Assembly (NCBI GenBank): GCA_009667805.1
Contig: CM019067.1
Span: forward strand, 62,230,637-62,294,636
Direction: 5' to 3'
From: Leptobrachium leishanense
Lineage: Eukaryota; Chordata; Amphibia; Anura; Megophryidae
Length of the DNA stretch: 64,000 bases
Shown here: positions 46,112-57,850 of the stretch, in pieces
How positions within the stretch are numbered: the first letter of the stretch is position 1
Layout of the letters: every line of letters begins with the position of its first letter
Made by a program: the position numbers and the translations under genes
The notes under the pieces: generated by a model
The model's database searches: none
Told to the model about the DNA's origin: nothing
Seen by the model: only the letters and a program-made list of their open reading frames with translations

Positions 46112-47483
46112 ATCCCTTTGCTGCAGAGCCATTTTACCTGTGTGCTGAGCTCTTATTGAACGTTTTATGCTCATCATGTTTAAATGTGATTTGAAGTCCT
46201 ATTTTATTATACCCCCCGCAGACAATTTTTTACCCCCTTAAGGACCCCTGACGTACCCTGTACGTCCTGTCCACAGGTCTCCCTAAGGCTAAGGTCAGAC
46301 GAACGCAGTTTTAACGTGCGTTTAGCCGCACAAAATCACAGCCGTGCTAGCAGCAAATGACGTCCAATGCCGGGGAACATACGACGAACGGCCGCACGAA
46401 AGTTCGTCCGTGCAACGCAAGTGGCAAACGAACGCATTTTTTCGAGAACGTCAAACCGCTACTACTGACGTACAGAGTGCGCTGCGTCCGCCTAGCGGTG
46501 TGTTTGCGTGATTGGGAGACGTCAGACGCTGCACACGTCCGGCCAACATAACGTCCAGACGCAAAAAGTGTTTTATTGATGATCCGTACAAAATCACAGA
46601 TGAAAATGCGCATCGTTTGACCGCTATCGCGTATTCCGTGAAAAATACGTCCATTCGTTCGACCGCACTTTTTCACGGACGACGCGAAAAATGCGTTCGT
46701 CTGACCCTAGCCTTAGACCCGCGGACGTACAGGGTACGTCAGCGGCGCCTAATCCCCCTCCCGCTCGATACTCACCTCCCTCGCTGGATCCCACGGCGAT
46801 CTGGCAGGGAGGAAGCCTGCCCATGTGATTTACATGGGCAGTCGAGGCTGATGACGTCGCCACGCTGCGTGGTGACGTCATCAGCAGGCATCCCCATGCA
46901 TTTCAATGGAGGGGAGGGTGGGCTCCTTCGGAGCCCTCTATCTCCCCAACCATTGAAGCTAGGAAGATGCTGTTTGCACCGCTGAAAAGGGGAGAGCCTC
47001 CCCTTTTCAGAGGTGTATAGCATTAACAGTTTCGCCGCTGGATCACGTTTCGGCGCCAATTGGCGCCAAAACGCGATTCAAACCTGGAGGGGGGCTGACA
47101 TCTTGGATGTCAGCCAAGCCTCCAGGTCCCCCCCCACCCACTGACAACCTCACCATATGTGTGAGGATGTCAGTGGGCCAGTTAACCATCTAGCTGCCAT
47201 GTAGAGATATGTGGATCCTTAGGATCCCCTTATCTCCCGATCCATGGCAGCTAGATAGTCATATTTGACATCATCTGAAAGGCCTGATTATGGCCTTTCC
47301 AATGATACCAAACATGACCAGGTTTGGTTTTAAAAATAAAAAATAAATAAAATAAAAATAATAAAAAAATTAAATAGAATAATTTAATTAAATAGGACCT
47401 AGGCTGTCATCTAAAAATAATTAGCACAAAATGGTCAGAATGAGCGCAGCGCACATAGGTGAACTGTCTCAGCAGTGAAGGGG
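46112..47483. mobile_element. TTAA element inserted at the centre of the outer one
   Basis: TTAA at 46108-46111 and 47484-47487. Ends CCCTTTGCTGCAGAGCC and the complement of CTCAGCAGTGAAGGGG, then GTGTGCTGAGCTC-type subterminal blocks in inverse orientation. Same family as 1-936 and 54781-55905. It contains a further TTAAGG-type block from 46233 with GACGTACCCTGTACGTC hairpin and CpG-rich hairpins at 46840-46880 and 47090-47300. Confidence 0.8.
46287..46712. mobile_element. Harbinger-like MITE, innermost layer
   Basis: Ends GGCTAAGGTCAGACGAACGC and the complement of CGTCTGACCCTAGCC, with TAA and TTA flanks. On either side the host reads GACGTACCCTGTACGTC and ACGTACAGGGTACGTC, showing it split a hairpin. 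Confidence 0.85.
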
Positions 47484-47849
47484 TTAAAAAGCAAACGCAT
47501 GTAAAAATTGGGTATTTCTAGTCTCGGGACAAAATTTTGAACCTATTTAGCCGGGGTCTTTTTGGGTGGTTGTAGATTTTGGGGATTAAATTACGAAAAA
47601 GTGTGTTTTTACCATTTTTTTCCTCATATTTCATATTTTTTTTTATAGTAAATTATTCGATATGATGGAAATAATGGTATTTCTAGAAAGTCCATTTAAT
47701 GGCGGGAAAAAGGGTGTATAATATGTGTGGGTCGAATAAACGAGTAAGAAGAAAATTTGACCTAAACACTAACAGCGCAGAAGCGTAAAAACAGCAGCGG
47801 TCACTAAAAGACGGATTTGTGTAAAACCGCCCGGTCACTAAGGGGTTAA

Positions 47850-48175
47850 AAAAAACTACTTTTTTATTACATTTTTAATTTGATTTATTTATTTAGATTT
47901 TCAAACTTGGTCAGGCTTGACAGCATTGGAAAGGCCTTGCCCTGGCCTTTCCAATGATATCAAACATGACTCTCTAGCTGCCACAGATCGAGAGATACTA
48001 GGGTCCAAAGGAACCCCATATCTCCACCTGGCAGCTAGGGTGTTAACTGCCCAACTGACATCATCATCGCACATATGGCGACAATGTCACTGGGTGGGGG
48101 GATGCCCCGGAGGCTTGGCTGACATATATGATGTCAGCCACCTCTGGGAGAGGACCGCGATCTGGGGAACACCCT
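47850..48175. mobile_element. TTAA-family interior remnant
   Basis: Contains GGAAAGGCCTTGCCCTGGCC, CTAGCTGCCACAGATCGAGA and CTGACATATATGATGTCAGC hairpin words that also occur in 1-936 and 58670-59932. No ends are preserved. Confidence 0.6.
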
Positions 48176-50500
48176 GAACAAAGGTTGCAATGTCATCTGC
48201 TTGCCCAAAAAACCGTATGCTGGCTGCCGCCTTCTGGGACAATGCCACTGGATAATGCGAGTACCTATAAAGCATTGATTAGGAATATTTTTTTACGAGC
48301 GACGCAACTGTGCAGAAGAAAAGCGTTGAAGATAGAAGGAAATACATGATTTGGAACCTGCTCATGAAGACAGCCTAGCTCCAGACATCTACCAGGCTTA
48401 ATGGATGCACAATGTAGACTTAATTCACTGCTTCGTACTTAAATAATGCTTCTTTTTATTGCACAAGAACAAACTTGTACATTTGCCCTGCATGTTGCAT
48501 AAAAGATAATAGCATAAATGTACTTTTCAAGATTAGCATTGCATATTATATTACAGAGTTATTCAGAGAGCGGTGAAAAGTAGGAGAATGACTGGAGAAA
48601 GGAAAATTCTAAGATTTTTTTTAATGTTTTATTTCTTTTGTAGAAAAAGGGATACCGAAAAAAAGAGGGGTAAAGGGAAACAAAAACAAGTATGCAATGC
48701 GTCCTCAGCGATGCTCATACAAGTCCAATGTAGCTATGAAACAATCTGACTCTACAGTGCACCCATGAAGATCCCAACATCCCTCCTCACCAGGTAAAGG
48801 TGCTACGGGATAGCCCCGGATTCGCACAGTTCTGTGGGATCTTGCATGTCGCAGCTGCAGTGAGCCAACTTGTCCAATTATCGGCAATAAAATAAAATGC
48901 CGATACCAATATCAGTAATTTTCTGAATATCGGCAGCCGATGTCAGCCCGCACCCTGGGGCCGCAGCGATCGGCCCAGCGCGTCTTCCGTAGCCAAGTGT
49001 CGATGCGGCTGGACGCACTGAGTGCGTCCTCCGCATCAAAGTGGTTAAAACTGTTGAATTGAAACACTGAAAATAAGGTAATTTCTACAAAATTTTAATG
49101 CAATCTGGTGTTCTGTGAATAGACAAAGTGATAGTTTTCAATGGGACAATTTACGTGCCGCCGAATACTGCCAAATTGCGGTGAATTAGACCGTAGTTTT
49201 TCTGTCAATTCGCCTGTATTTGGCAGCTTTGTGAATAGATGAATTGCCCCAAAGTTGCACCTACGGTGAAGTTTACTGTTCGGTGCAATTCAGTGGCAAT
49301 TTCAGGGGTTAGTGAATACTGATAGTGTTAATAACACATAGGAAGCTAAAGTATTTTATTTTCATCATTGAGACCCTGACCCGCTTTTACCCACAGGACC
49401 CTGAAGGAGACACCAGAGGAGATATACACCTTTGGATAGATTGGACAATACCTATTAAAGGATCCAAAGTGCCACCAAGGGAGTTTAAGACTGAACGTCC
49501 AGTGGGTCCATATTCGTGTGATGGTGCAATCATCTGTTATCGTCTGTCGTCATCTGACCAATCCCACAACATTGTTTTCAATGTAAAAATAATCCCCATT
49601 TTTATTAAATATTTATTCAACCATTTACTTTTATTCTTTTCATTTGCAGCAAAAAGTCTATTTATTTATTTCTCAGGAATTTCTAGCCATTTTTCGGGAT
49701 ATAGCTACCAGTCGCATAAAATAAAATACAGCTGGTACTACAATAAAAAAAATACCAGCCGTACAATAATCCCATAGGTTTGAATTTAAAAAATATTCCC
49801 CATTTTTATAAAATATTTATTCAACTGTTTATTCTTTTCACTTGCATGGATAGATGCTGTGTACGCAACTGAAGCCCATGTCTGCTTTCTCCCAAAATAA
49901 CTGCTGCTATGAGCGCTCAGATAGACATGATGATGTCAGCACGAAACCAGGGTTAGAAGGGACGGCATTCATCGCAGCCTGACCACTTTAATAAGCTGAA
50001 GTGGTCAGGATGTGTAGTGTCCCTTTACAATAATTTCATGAACTAACTGAGTGGGAGGTGGGTCCAAAGGTGGAAGGGAGTTAGTTTGGGCAAGGGACTT
50101 GACCCCAGTATGAGGGGGAGTGCTTTTTTGCAAAAGACATTGTACATGAGTGTGGGAGGGAGTTTGTGGGAAAGGACCACACCAAATGAAGAGAATGGCA
50201 GCTCTAGATCAAAGACGGGGTGGCAGGCAGGTTGGGGTGGTAGCACAGGACTCCAGCTTCAAGTAAGAATAAAACACCAGCAGTACAGCGCCCATACCCA
50301 GTGGCAGTAGCTCAGGGTTTGTATTCTAGAGCTGCTAGAGTTGTAAACTGAATAAAAAAAAATGGTTATGTCTGCCATAACCCTAGAACTAAATCATACC
50401 GAGTACCGCAGCGACACGTCTTCTGCAATCAGCTCTGAAGCACATTCAGAGGTTATAAAGGTTAATTAACTCAGTCTGACTCTAAACAGTGTTCTGTACA
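48176..50500. other. Intergenic, no gene seen, repeat scraps
   Basis: Truncated CAGGG-type MITE at about 48551-48612 (GAGTTATTCAGAGAGCGG), a hAT-type fragment at 48885-48990 with CCGATA/TATCGG words, and weak AT-rich palindromes around 49060-49330. The segment 49378-49560 is open on the plus strand but shows no recognisable protein. Confidence 0.5.
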
Positions 50501-50512
50501 CAAATCAATTAA

Positions 50513-50583
50513 TGGACAGCCGATTAACCGATAATGAAAATAGTTGTCATCTCTTCTCATTATCGATTAGTTGTTTCAGCCCT
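50513..50583. mobile_element. Lone right end of the GCAACTAACGATT hAT family
   Basis: CATTATCGATTAGTTGTTTC followed by AGCCCTAA, with an inverted CGATTAACCGATAATG just before. It matches the ends of 25594-26742. Confidence 0.65.
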
Positions 50584-50657
50584 AATTTTTTAGGATTTTG
50601 TAGGCATTTTTCGGGATTTTTTTGCTCAAGTTTTTGGATTCCTTATTTATTTTGAAA

Positions 50658-51166
50658 CGAGGGTTATATAACAATCTTTGTGCAAAGCGGAAATTTTTGC
50701 GCCAAGCGGTAAACTTTTGGGCGCGCAAATTACCGCTGAAATTACAATCCTCGCGGCTTTTTTTCATCCGCCGATCGATTGCACGCGCAAAAAGGACACG
50801 CACAAATGCTGGCGCAGTGCCTTCACGTGCAAAAATCTGTGCGCGCGCAGTTTTTTGAACCCATTCAGCCAATCAAAATGAAGAAACACACCTAACAAAC
50901 GCAACTGAATTGCGGCTGCCAGAGGCATCGGAGACGGATTCTGCGTCTATGATGCAAAATGAGCACATATGCTACAGTAATAATACACACACACCTGCCA
51001 TCATCCATTATATTGTTGCTGCATGCCTTTTAATATTTTTTTATTTTTTTTGGGTTCGGCAGGTTGTTCAGATATGCCGTTAGCACCAGCTTTTTTCAGT
51101 TGCTAAAATAATGCGCGCAAAGGCTATGCGGTAATTACCGCAAAATAGATTGTAATACCATCCTCG
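50658..51166. mobile_element. GC-rich MITE with CGAGGGTTATATAACAATCT ends
   Basis: Left end as named; the right end AGATTGTAATACCATCCTCG is its diverged complement. The interior contains GCGCGCAAA and TTTGCGC words on both sides and the GCGGTAA/TTACCGC pair. Non-coding. Confidence 0.6.
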
Positions 51167-51589
51167 TACCTGCGCAAATTCGCATTTGCGCTCACAATGT
51201 TAAGTATAGGATGCGCAGAGTACAGTAATCTCGCGCAGGGTTTGCGCAGGTTCACCCGCGGTAGACAATTGCATGTGGTTGTTGCGCTGACTATGTAATA
51301 TGGGATTAAGCGCGATTGGTTTTACCCCTCGCATTAATGTTTATTTGTGCCGGTGAAAACGTTTGCGGGAAGATTTTAATTTAGCCCCAAGGCTTTTATT
51401 CTTTGCCGAACTCCACGCTTTTTTTTCTCTTTCCTTTATTCTTGCTGTGTTCGGCAGGGCTGGTCTATGGTGCTGAAACCTATTCATTACCAAAGACAGC
51501 AGCCCCGCGTGGCTACAGAGCCCTACGGAGCTGCTATCCATGGCACTGAATAGGTTTCACCAACAAAGACAGGAGTTTAGGCATCTTCT

Positions 51590-51922
51590 ATTTTACACCT
51601 TAATATAAGTAAAATTCATCTGTTTCACATTCCGAAATAACTAATAAAAACAAAATACAAAATAATTAATAAAAACAAAATACGAATTGATCCGAAAAAC
51701 GAAATACCAATAAAAACAAAATAACGAATCAACCCGAAATACGAATATCGATCGTCCGAACCAATGAGTCAATTCAAAATAATGAATCACGGTAACATAA
51801 GGAACGAAATGTAACGGGAAAAAAAAATGGAACAAAATGATCTGAAATTAAATAAAACGGAAAAAAACCTGAAAGGAATGATCTGAAACGAAACAAATGT
51901 TATGGCCGTGCACATGTCTAAT
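51590..51922. mobile_element. A-rich hAT-like terminal fragment
   Basis: CCGAAATA and GAAACGAAA-type words give strong A over T bias. The right border reads GGCCGTGCACATGTCTA, which I take as the inverted end of a TAGACATGTGCAC hAT family. The left end is not found. Confidence 0.5.
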
Positions 51923-52224
51923 TATGCCTATTTACCAAATCCTGAATGAAACACATCAGTTCTCTGCTTTACCCGGAATGGTGAATTACTGCAAATATCA
52001 ATTCATGATCTAAATAGTGCTAACAACTTAAAATTCATAGAGACAGCTTCGCAATTCTGTATCTATTAATATATCCGTTATTCAGTTCCTGATGTAACTG
52101 GTCGTGAAAAACAATATCATTCAACAAATATATGTTTTTTGCTTTCAAGGTGCCTGCTGTTCTGTGTGAGCAAAGATACTGTATGTCTAGTCTTCTTTTG
52201 TTTGTCCCAGTATGCTGTACATTG

Positions 52225-52408
52225 TGTTTTTCAACTCCGGTCCTCAAGTCCTCCTAACAGGCCAGATTTTAAGGATTACCTTAGGGGAAATGCCGGTTGA
52301 ATCCTGCAATCACTGAGCAGCAAATTATATCACCTGTGCTGTGCTTCAGATATCCTGCAAATCTGACCTGTTAGGGGGACCTGAGGACAGGAGTTGAGAA
52401 ACATTGCT
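52225..52408. mobile_element. MITE (TCCTCAAGTCC...CTGAGGACAGG family)
   Basis: TTTTCAACTCCGGTCCTCAA on the left is the near complement of GACCTGAGGACAGGAGTTGA on the right. It carries the TCACCTGTGCTGTGCTTCA core of 39660-39870. Confidence 0.75.
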
Positions 52409-52471
52409 GTGCATCACAAAATGGGAATGCAATAACTTAAGTAAACACTAGGTGGCAGGAGTTCACCTTAA

Positions 52472-53921
52472 TAACATAGAAACATACAGGGTTATCCAAA
52501 GAGATTCGAAAAGTCACCGCACGTTCGGTTACTTTTCGTTCTCTTCAATTCGGTTCCTTTTGCCGATTGCATTTCGGTGACCCTGCGGTGTATTCAGCAA
52601 ACACCACAGGGTCCCCGAATTGCAGGGAAAAGCTGCCGAAAACCTGACGAAAACTAACCGAATGCACGCTGAAAACAAGCAAAAACATCTGGATTAACCT
52701 TCGAAGAAGCTGAACAGGAGCCGAACAGGAGCCGAACATGAGCCGAATCACACAGAGCCGAAGCAGCTGTGACGCAGAGGAGGCAGTGAATAAATTAGAA
52801 AAACCATTTGTATGAATCTGGGAAAATGAAACTCTGTTTGCAAAGAAACTACTTAGCGAAAATGTCTGAAATTTTCACAGGAGGTCCAGGGAATGATAAT
52901 AAAGAGGGCTGTTACAAAAAAGTAAACTGAAAAAAAAAAAAAAATCGGACTTTTAAAAAAAAAATAAAAAAAAAATGCTTAAAGTATCCTAAAAAATCTA
53001 TAAATAAAGAGACTATTTGCTGCAGAATTTTATAATGAACGGTTTATTAGATATTGAATTAAAACGGGAATATTTTTAACATTGAAGCCTATGGGATTCT
53101 CCTGAATAAATTTGCCGAATTAAACCACCGAATGGCAGGGCATTAGGGGAACCTTTCACTGCTGGTTTGTGTTCTCTGAATAGCCGAAGCAGTGCTTTTT
53201 CATGGGGATTTCACTGCCCTCGAACAGGCACCGTATGTGCAGGCAATTCGCCAGGATTTGGCGAATTGCCTGCTCTCTGGATAGCCGAATGGTCAGGAAA
53301 GGTAACCGAACGCTGATTTTCAGCATTCGGTTACCTTTCTCAAGCAATTCGGATCTCTTTGAATAACCCTGATAGAAAAATGTCGGCAGATAAGAACCTT
53401 TCGGCCCATCTAGTCTGCCCAATTACATGGATACTTTACCTGGATTTATCTTTTGTTTAGGATAGCCTTATGCCTATCCCATGCCTGCTTAAATTCAATT
53501 ACTGTTTTGGCCTCTACCACTTCAACTGGAAGACTGTTCCATGGATCCACCACCCTCTCAGTAAAATAATGCTTTCTGATGTTACTTTTAAACCTTTGCC
53601 CCTCTAATCTAAGACTATGTCCTCTTGTTTTGCTATTTTGTTTCCTTTTAAATATACTCCCTTCCTCTACCTTGTGGATTCCCTTTACGTATTTAAATGT
53701 TTCTATCATATCTCCTCTGTCTCGTCTTTTTTCCAAGCTGTACATGTTAAGATCATTAAGCCTTTCCTGGTAACTTTTCTCCTTCAAGCCGTACACCATT
53801 TTAGTAGCCCTTCTCTGAACTCTCTCTAAGATGTCTATATCCTTCTGGAGATACGGTCTCCAGTACTGCATACAGTACTCCAAGTGAGGTCTCACCAGTG
53901 CTCTGTACAGTGGCATGAGCA
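52472..53921 (-). mobile_element. CR1-type LINE 3' end, split by a later insertion
   Basis: Minus strand. The 3' tail (ATAACATAGAAACATA, as plus strand) lies at 52472-52486 and the rest resumes at 53372. The coding end is at 53446-53922. The block TAAGAACCTTTCGGCCCATC is the usual CR1-type 3' region in amphibians (from memory). 5' truncated at about 53921, which is normal for LINEs. Confidence 0.85.
52487..53371. mobile_element. CAGGGTTATTC element, long form, inside the LINE
   Basis: Ends CAGGGTTATCCAAAGAGATT and the complement of CTCTTTGAATAACCCTG, flanked by the 3 bp duplication ATA (52484-52486, 53372-53374). 885 bp, non-coding. It shares TGAATAGCCGAAGCA and AACCGAACGCTGA words with 31891 and 42011. 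Confidence 0.9.
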
Positions 53922-53922
53922 C
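53446..53922 (-). pseudogene. CR1-type LINE ORF2 C-terminal fragment, frame intact
   Basis: A 158-codon open frame ending in a stop. It holds the post-RT thumb and C-terminal pattern of CR1 ORF2: LYRALVRPHLEYC (residues 4-16), DIDILERVQRRATKMV (about 28-43), SLEKRRDRGDMIETFK (about 63-78) and FTERVVDPWNSLPVEVVEA (about 121-139). No RT catalytic box is present, because the copy is 5' truncated. The frame has no stop, so it is a fairly young copy, though inactive. Confidence 0.93.
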
Positions 53923-54177
53923 TTAGTCGGATGTAGACTGCAAGCTGCAGTTGGTCACTATTTTTTTTCTACATATATATATATATATGTATGTGTGTTT
54001 ATTATTGCAGAAGCCACTTGCACATCACAGCAATTTGATGAATTGCATCCCAGAGCTCCTGTGCCACATTCGCCATGTTCAGCAAGGAATTCTGGGTAGG
54101 ATATGCAAACGACCTCTATATATTTTATCTTTCCTTAATGGCAAGGGTTGCAATGCCAATGCAATTCATCTATCAGG

Positions 54178-54656
54178 AATGTAAGCTCAGACTTTCCCCT
54201 AGTATCCCTTCCTTCAAACGCTCCCTTAAGACATTCCTATTTAGGGAAGCCAACCACCCGACTCATTGACACACCTCACTGCCCCAACCAGTCTATCACT
54301 CTCATCTTGCAGTCCATCACTCTCACCTTGCAGTCCATCACTCTCACCTAGCAGTCCATCGCACTCACCTTGCAGTCCATCACTCTCGCCTTGCAGTCCA
54401 TCGCACTCACCTTGCAGTCCATCACTCTCACCTTGCAGTCCATCACACTCACCTTGCAGTCCTCTCCTCCTGTTTCCAACCAAAACCCTTCTAGATTGTA
54501 AATTCCCAAGGGAATATGGCCCTCGTTTCCTCTTGTACTGGTTTATCAAAATGTTGTTCAGTCTCAATGGATTGTAACCCTGTCTATATTGTGCCCACTG
54601 TTCAGGGCTGCTGAATATGCTAGCGCTATATAAATAAAGTACAATAATAATAATAA
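54178..54656 (+). mobile_element. LINE 3' end with minisatellite and AAT tail
   Basis: Plus strand. [15 protein letters not shown] (54205-54250) is the last part of an L2/CR1-like ORF2. A UTR follows with TAGCGCTATATAAATAAAG and a tail of AATAATAAT at 54643-54656. 5' truncated. Confidence 0.8.
54289..54463. repeat. 21 bp minisatellite, 8.3 units
   Basis: Eight units of CAGTCCATCACTCTCACCTT plus G, with small variants (CGCACTCACC in units 4 and 6), then a partial unit. Unit length is a multiple of three, so both strands read open as seven-residue repeats. Confidence 0.95.
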
Positions 54657-54780
54657 TATGTTAATTTATAATGGTCTGTACCAGCTGAGTGACTATTCAT
54701 GTAACACAAACTGCTGTGTAAAAAACCCATTTAGATATAAATATGTTTAACATGAGCTTTTATTGGAATTCAAAATTTAA

Positions 54781-55905
54781 CCCTTTCACTGTGCCATATC
54801 ACCTCTGTGTGCTGAGCTCATTTTGACTGTTATCGCTCATCATGTTTAAACGCGATTTGGAGTCACATTTTACTATACGGCACAGACAAATTATATATCC
54901 TTTTTTACGGCAGACTCGGCAGATTCATAATATATCATTATTATATGTATACGTCATGCCCTGCTAGAATGTTATAACAAAACAAATGTAAAAAAAATGT
55001 GAATTTCCATTAAAATTTCATTCATCTGCAGCGTGTAAAGTATTTTTTTTCACGTTTTATCATCCGAGCCTTTACGGTTATATATCTATGGGGTATGAGT
55101 GTTAAAAAAAATAGAAATGCGAACCTGTTACTGTATTTTTCTGATAAAATACCTGATTTTAGCTAAAAAAAATTTTTTTTTGTTTGTGCAGCAGTATTGT
55201 TCACATTATAATTGAAAAGTGAACAATAGTGCTGCATTAATAAAGTAAAAACTGTTTTTTTTTCTTTAATCAATTTTTTTTTTTTAAATTATTTATTCTG
55301 TTTCCACTTAACCTGGTCATGGTGGCATCATTGGAAAGGCCATGCTATGGCTCTCTAGCTGCTACTGAGCAGGAGATACGGGGTCCAAACAACCCCCCCA
55401 TCAACCCCCCCATAGGGATTTACATAAGAAATCCCTTGGCAGCTAGGGGTTAACTCGGTAACTGACATCATCTCATCATACACGATGACATCAGTTGACG
55501 AGGGGAGACCTGGAGACGGGGCTGACATCTAAGATGACAGCCCCCACTGGAAATTGGCTGTGATCCGGCACTGATTGGTGCCAGATCGCATCTTGGCCCC
55601 TAAGGGGTTAGACTGTGACCTTACCAGTGATGCCTCTCTTGACTTTGCACACCTCGGCGATAGGGAAATACAGGGTCCAAAGGACCCCCCCTTCAGGCAC
55701 TCCTTCTGAGCTGGCAGGAGGAGGGCGCCAGGAGGGGTATAAATCCACAGGTCTGACTTAAAGGAAGTCAGACCTGCATGGGACCCTGGACGGAGAGGTG
55801 AATATCGGCAGAAGGGGCTTCAATGCAGTGATATGTGGAGGACGTCCTCCGCATACAGCGGGGATACATGAGGACTTCCTTCACACGTCATCCGCATTCA
55901 AAGGG
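54781..55905. mobile_element. TTAA-flanked element, 1125 bp
   Basis: TTAA at 54777-54780 and 55906-55909. It begins CCCTTTCACTGTGCCATATC and ends with the complement of CGCATTCAAAGGG. Contains the GTGTGCTGAGCTCATTTTGA block, the GTGCAGCAGTATTGTTCACA hairpin, and the CTAGCTGC...GCAGCTAG hairpin region. Non-coding. Confidence 0.83.
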
Positions 55906-56218
55906 TTAAACATAGACAATCCCATCTGTAATCTCGCTGGCGGAAACTTTTAGGTCTGTCACTGGCTCCTCAAGCCGCCCAAACGTTTGGGATGGGTCAT
56001 GAAGGCGCACTAGTCGGAATGTCTGGAATGATTTCATTGCGTTAGTAGTTCTTCTCTTTTATGTATTTGCTATGTTTTCGGATTCTCCCTAGTCTCTGGC
56101 ATACACTGACTTTGGGGCCTAGTAAAAGGATGTTCAACCGTGACAGATGGTTGCTGCCTTCGGTTACCCGACTTATTGTTAATATGGTCGATTGACAGTT
56201 CCAGGCTGGGTGGATGGC

Positions 56219-56275
56219 TTTATTTATTTATTTATTTGCAAAGTATTTTACCAGGCAGGAAGGATACATTGAGAT
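56219..56275 (-). mobile_element. LINE 3' tail fragment
   Basis: TTTATTTATTTATTTATTTG (five TTTA units) followed by AAAGTATTTTACCAGGCAGG and AAGGATACATTGAGATT. Same tail as 6772 and 45645. Confidence 0.75.
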
Positions 56276-57850
56276 TGCAGTGAGAGTTGTAGTTCAAAAG
56301 AAGAATGATCAGATTTGAATGCCCTGGGCCTGAAGGATTTTATAGGTTCCTCACAAACTTTCTAAGGTTGAAAATTAGATGTCTGTCATCTCTTGATTTC
56401 CAACAATGCTCACACACTGAGAATAACATTAATGATACAGTAGCAAAAAATTATACAATCAATCCCTTCGCTGCTATCACTGAACAGCCAAGGGGATTAC
56501 CCCTTGGCTGTGTGTGTGTGGAAGGAACAAAAGGGGTCAAAAGTTCACTCAGCTTTTAGCTGAGGGAGCTTACCCCTTGACTGTGAGTAAAGGGGTCAAA
56601 AGTTCACTCGACCGTTGCCTTTTCCAGCACTTTCTGCAAGATTTTCGCAGCAGTGTGGCAGAGCAGCGTGAGCCAAGTGGCCAGCTCGCGACCAGTAAGC
56701 TTGGCGTCTGATTGGACACCAGGCTTGAAGCAGTGCCTCGCGCTGGGCAGTTTGCGGGCTTATAATAGTGTAGCGCTCACTCCCGGAGGAGCCGCTGAAT
56801 TTAAACCTCGGGTCAGTCTCCCCTCACTAGGGAATAAATATACACCAGCACTGTTGTGGATTTTATAATTTATATAGTTTACTGATCTCAAATAAACTGG
56901 CATATATAGAGCAGCACGGTATACATATATATTTACAGAAGTTCGTAATGCAAGAAACGTGCAGCGGAAAAAGAAAAAGGAATTTTAACCCCTTCACTGC
57001 TGAAATGTGAGTCCCGTACAGGTTGTGTCCCAAGAAGGTGTACGTGTATGCGTGTGTTGGTACCCAGGTACTAGATTCAACTGGCCAGTGAATAAACAAA
57101 CAAATCTTCGACTAGTCAAGTTGGGGCCCTGTGGAATTAAACAATGCTGCAGTGTGCGTTTCTTTATTTTACTTTGACTGTGGCCTGGGAGGCCTCTCAC
57201 CCATCCGATAGGTAATCTGTTCAGGACCCGATCAAAGATTTCTCTCCGCTGTTTACTGTGAGTCTGTGCCACCGGATCCGCTCCCTGTTTGTCCAATCTC
57301 CACACTGCGTACAACGGTTTACTGCCTGCACTCCCAATGGATCATCGCAGTCTCCTTACACGGGGTCCAGCCGGAACCAGCTTCTTGTCCTCAGACCTCC
57401 CAGCTTGGTATAGACAGATCTCCGCAGGGTCACTGTCCCGATCCCCAGCACCAGCGAGGTAGCCCCTGCGCTCTGGCCTGGTCATGATCCTTAACAGCTC
57501 TGCCTGCGTCCTTCTCCTTTCAGCTCCCAGCTCACTCTGAGCATGCTTTCCACGAGGCTGCTGATGCCTTTCCTTTCCAACACACACACTTCCTGTCCTC
57601 ACGCAAAGCATCATGGAAAATGTAGTTCAGTGCTTTCCTTGCTTGTCCAGCATAATCTTTCCATGGTCTCTGTCTCCCTCTGGTGGCCATAATAATTAAA
57701 TGCAGCAGAACACAGTCTTTAAAGCAGCGCTACAATAGTATAAAGCAGACGGCCCGTGAGGTAAATTCACGGACTGCCAGAAGAAAATAATAAGAGAGCC
57801 TTGCAGCGTCCCTCCCTCATTGTTATAGGTTTCTGATTGTCGTGGTCTAA
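56276..57850. other. Unclassified GC-richer block
   Basis: Includes direct repeats GGTCAAAAGTTCACTC (56537 and 56591), TTACCCCTTG words, a TATAATAGTGTAGCGC stretch and a later pyrimidine-rich part (57250-57700). Its mixture resembles an LTR or untranslated leader of a retroelement, but no TG...CA borders, primer site or coding domain is found. No host exon is recognised. Confidence 0.35.

Larger units (their letters stand above)
45763..47845. mobile_element. Long-TIR TTAA element, outer layer of a nest
   Basis: TTAA at 45759-45762 and 47846-47849. Ends CCCCATAGTGAC and the complement of GTCACTAAGGGG. Arms about 345-360 bp long (45763-46107 and 47488-47845) share TTACGTTTCTGCGCTGTT-like words, CCCACACATATTATACACC and a TTTTACATG inner end. 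Everything between is a later insertion. Confidence 0.85.

Noticed and set aside
46512..46985. 157-residue frame
   Set aside because: It spans the right part of a Harbinger-like MITE and a GC-rich hairpin block, with no domain.
49325..49777. 150-residue plus-strand frame tested as a possible exon
   Set aside because: No recognised protein, no convincing splice borders, and composition turns strongly A/T-rich in the second half.
54266..54577. Serine/proline-rich repeated peptide
   Set aside because: It is the translation of the 21 bp minisatellite. The opposite strand is equally open. No start context or homology.
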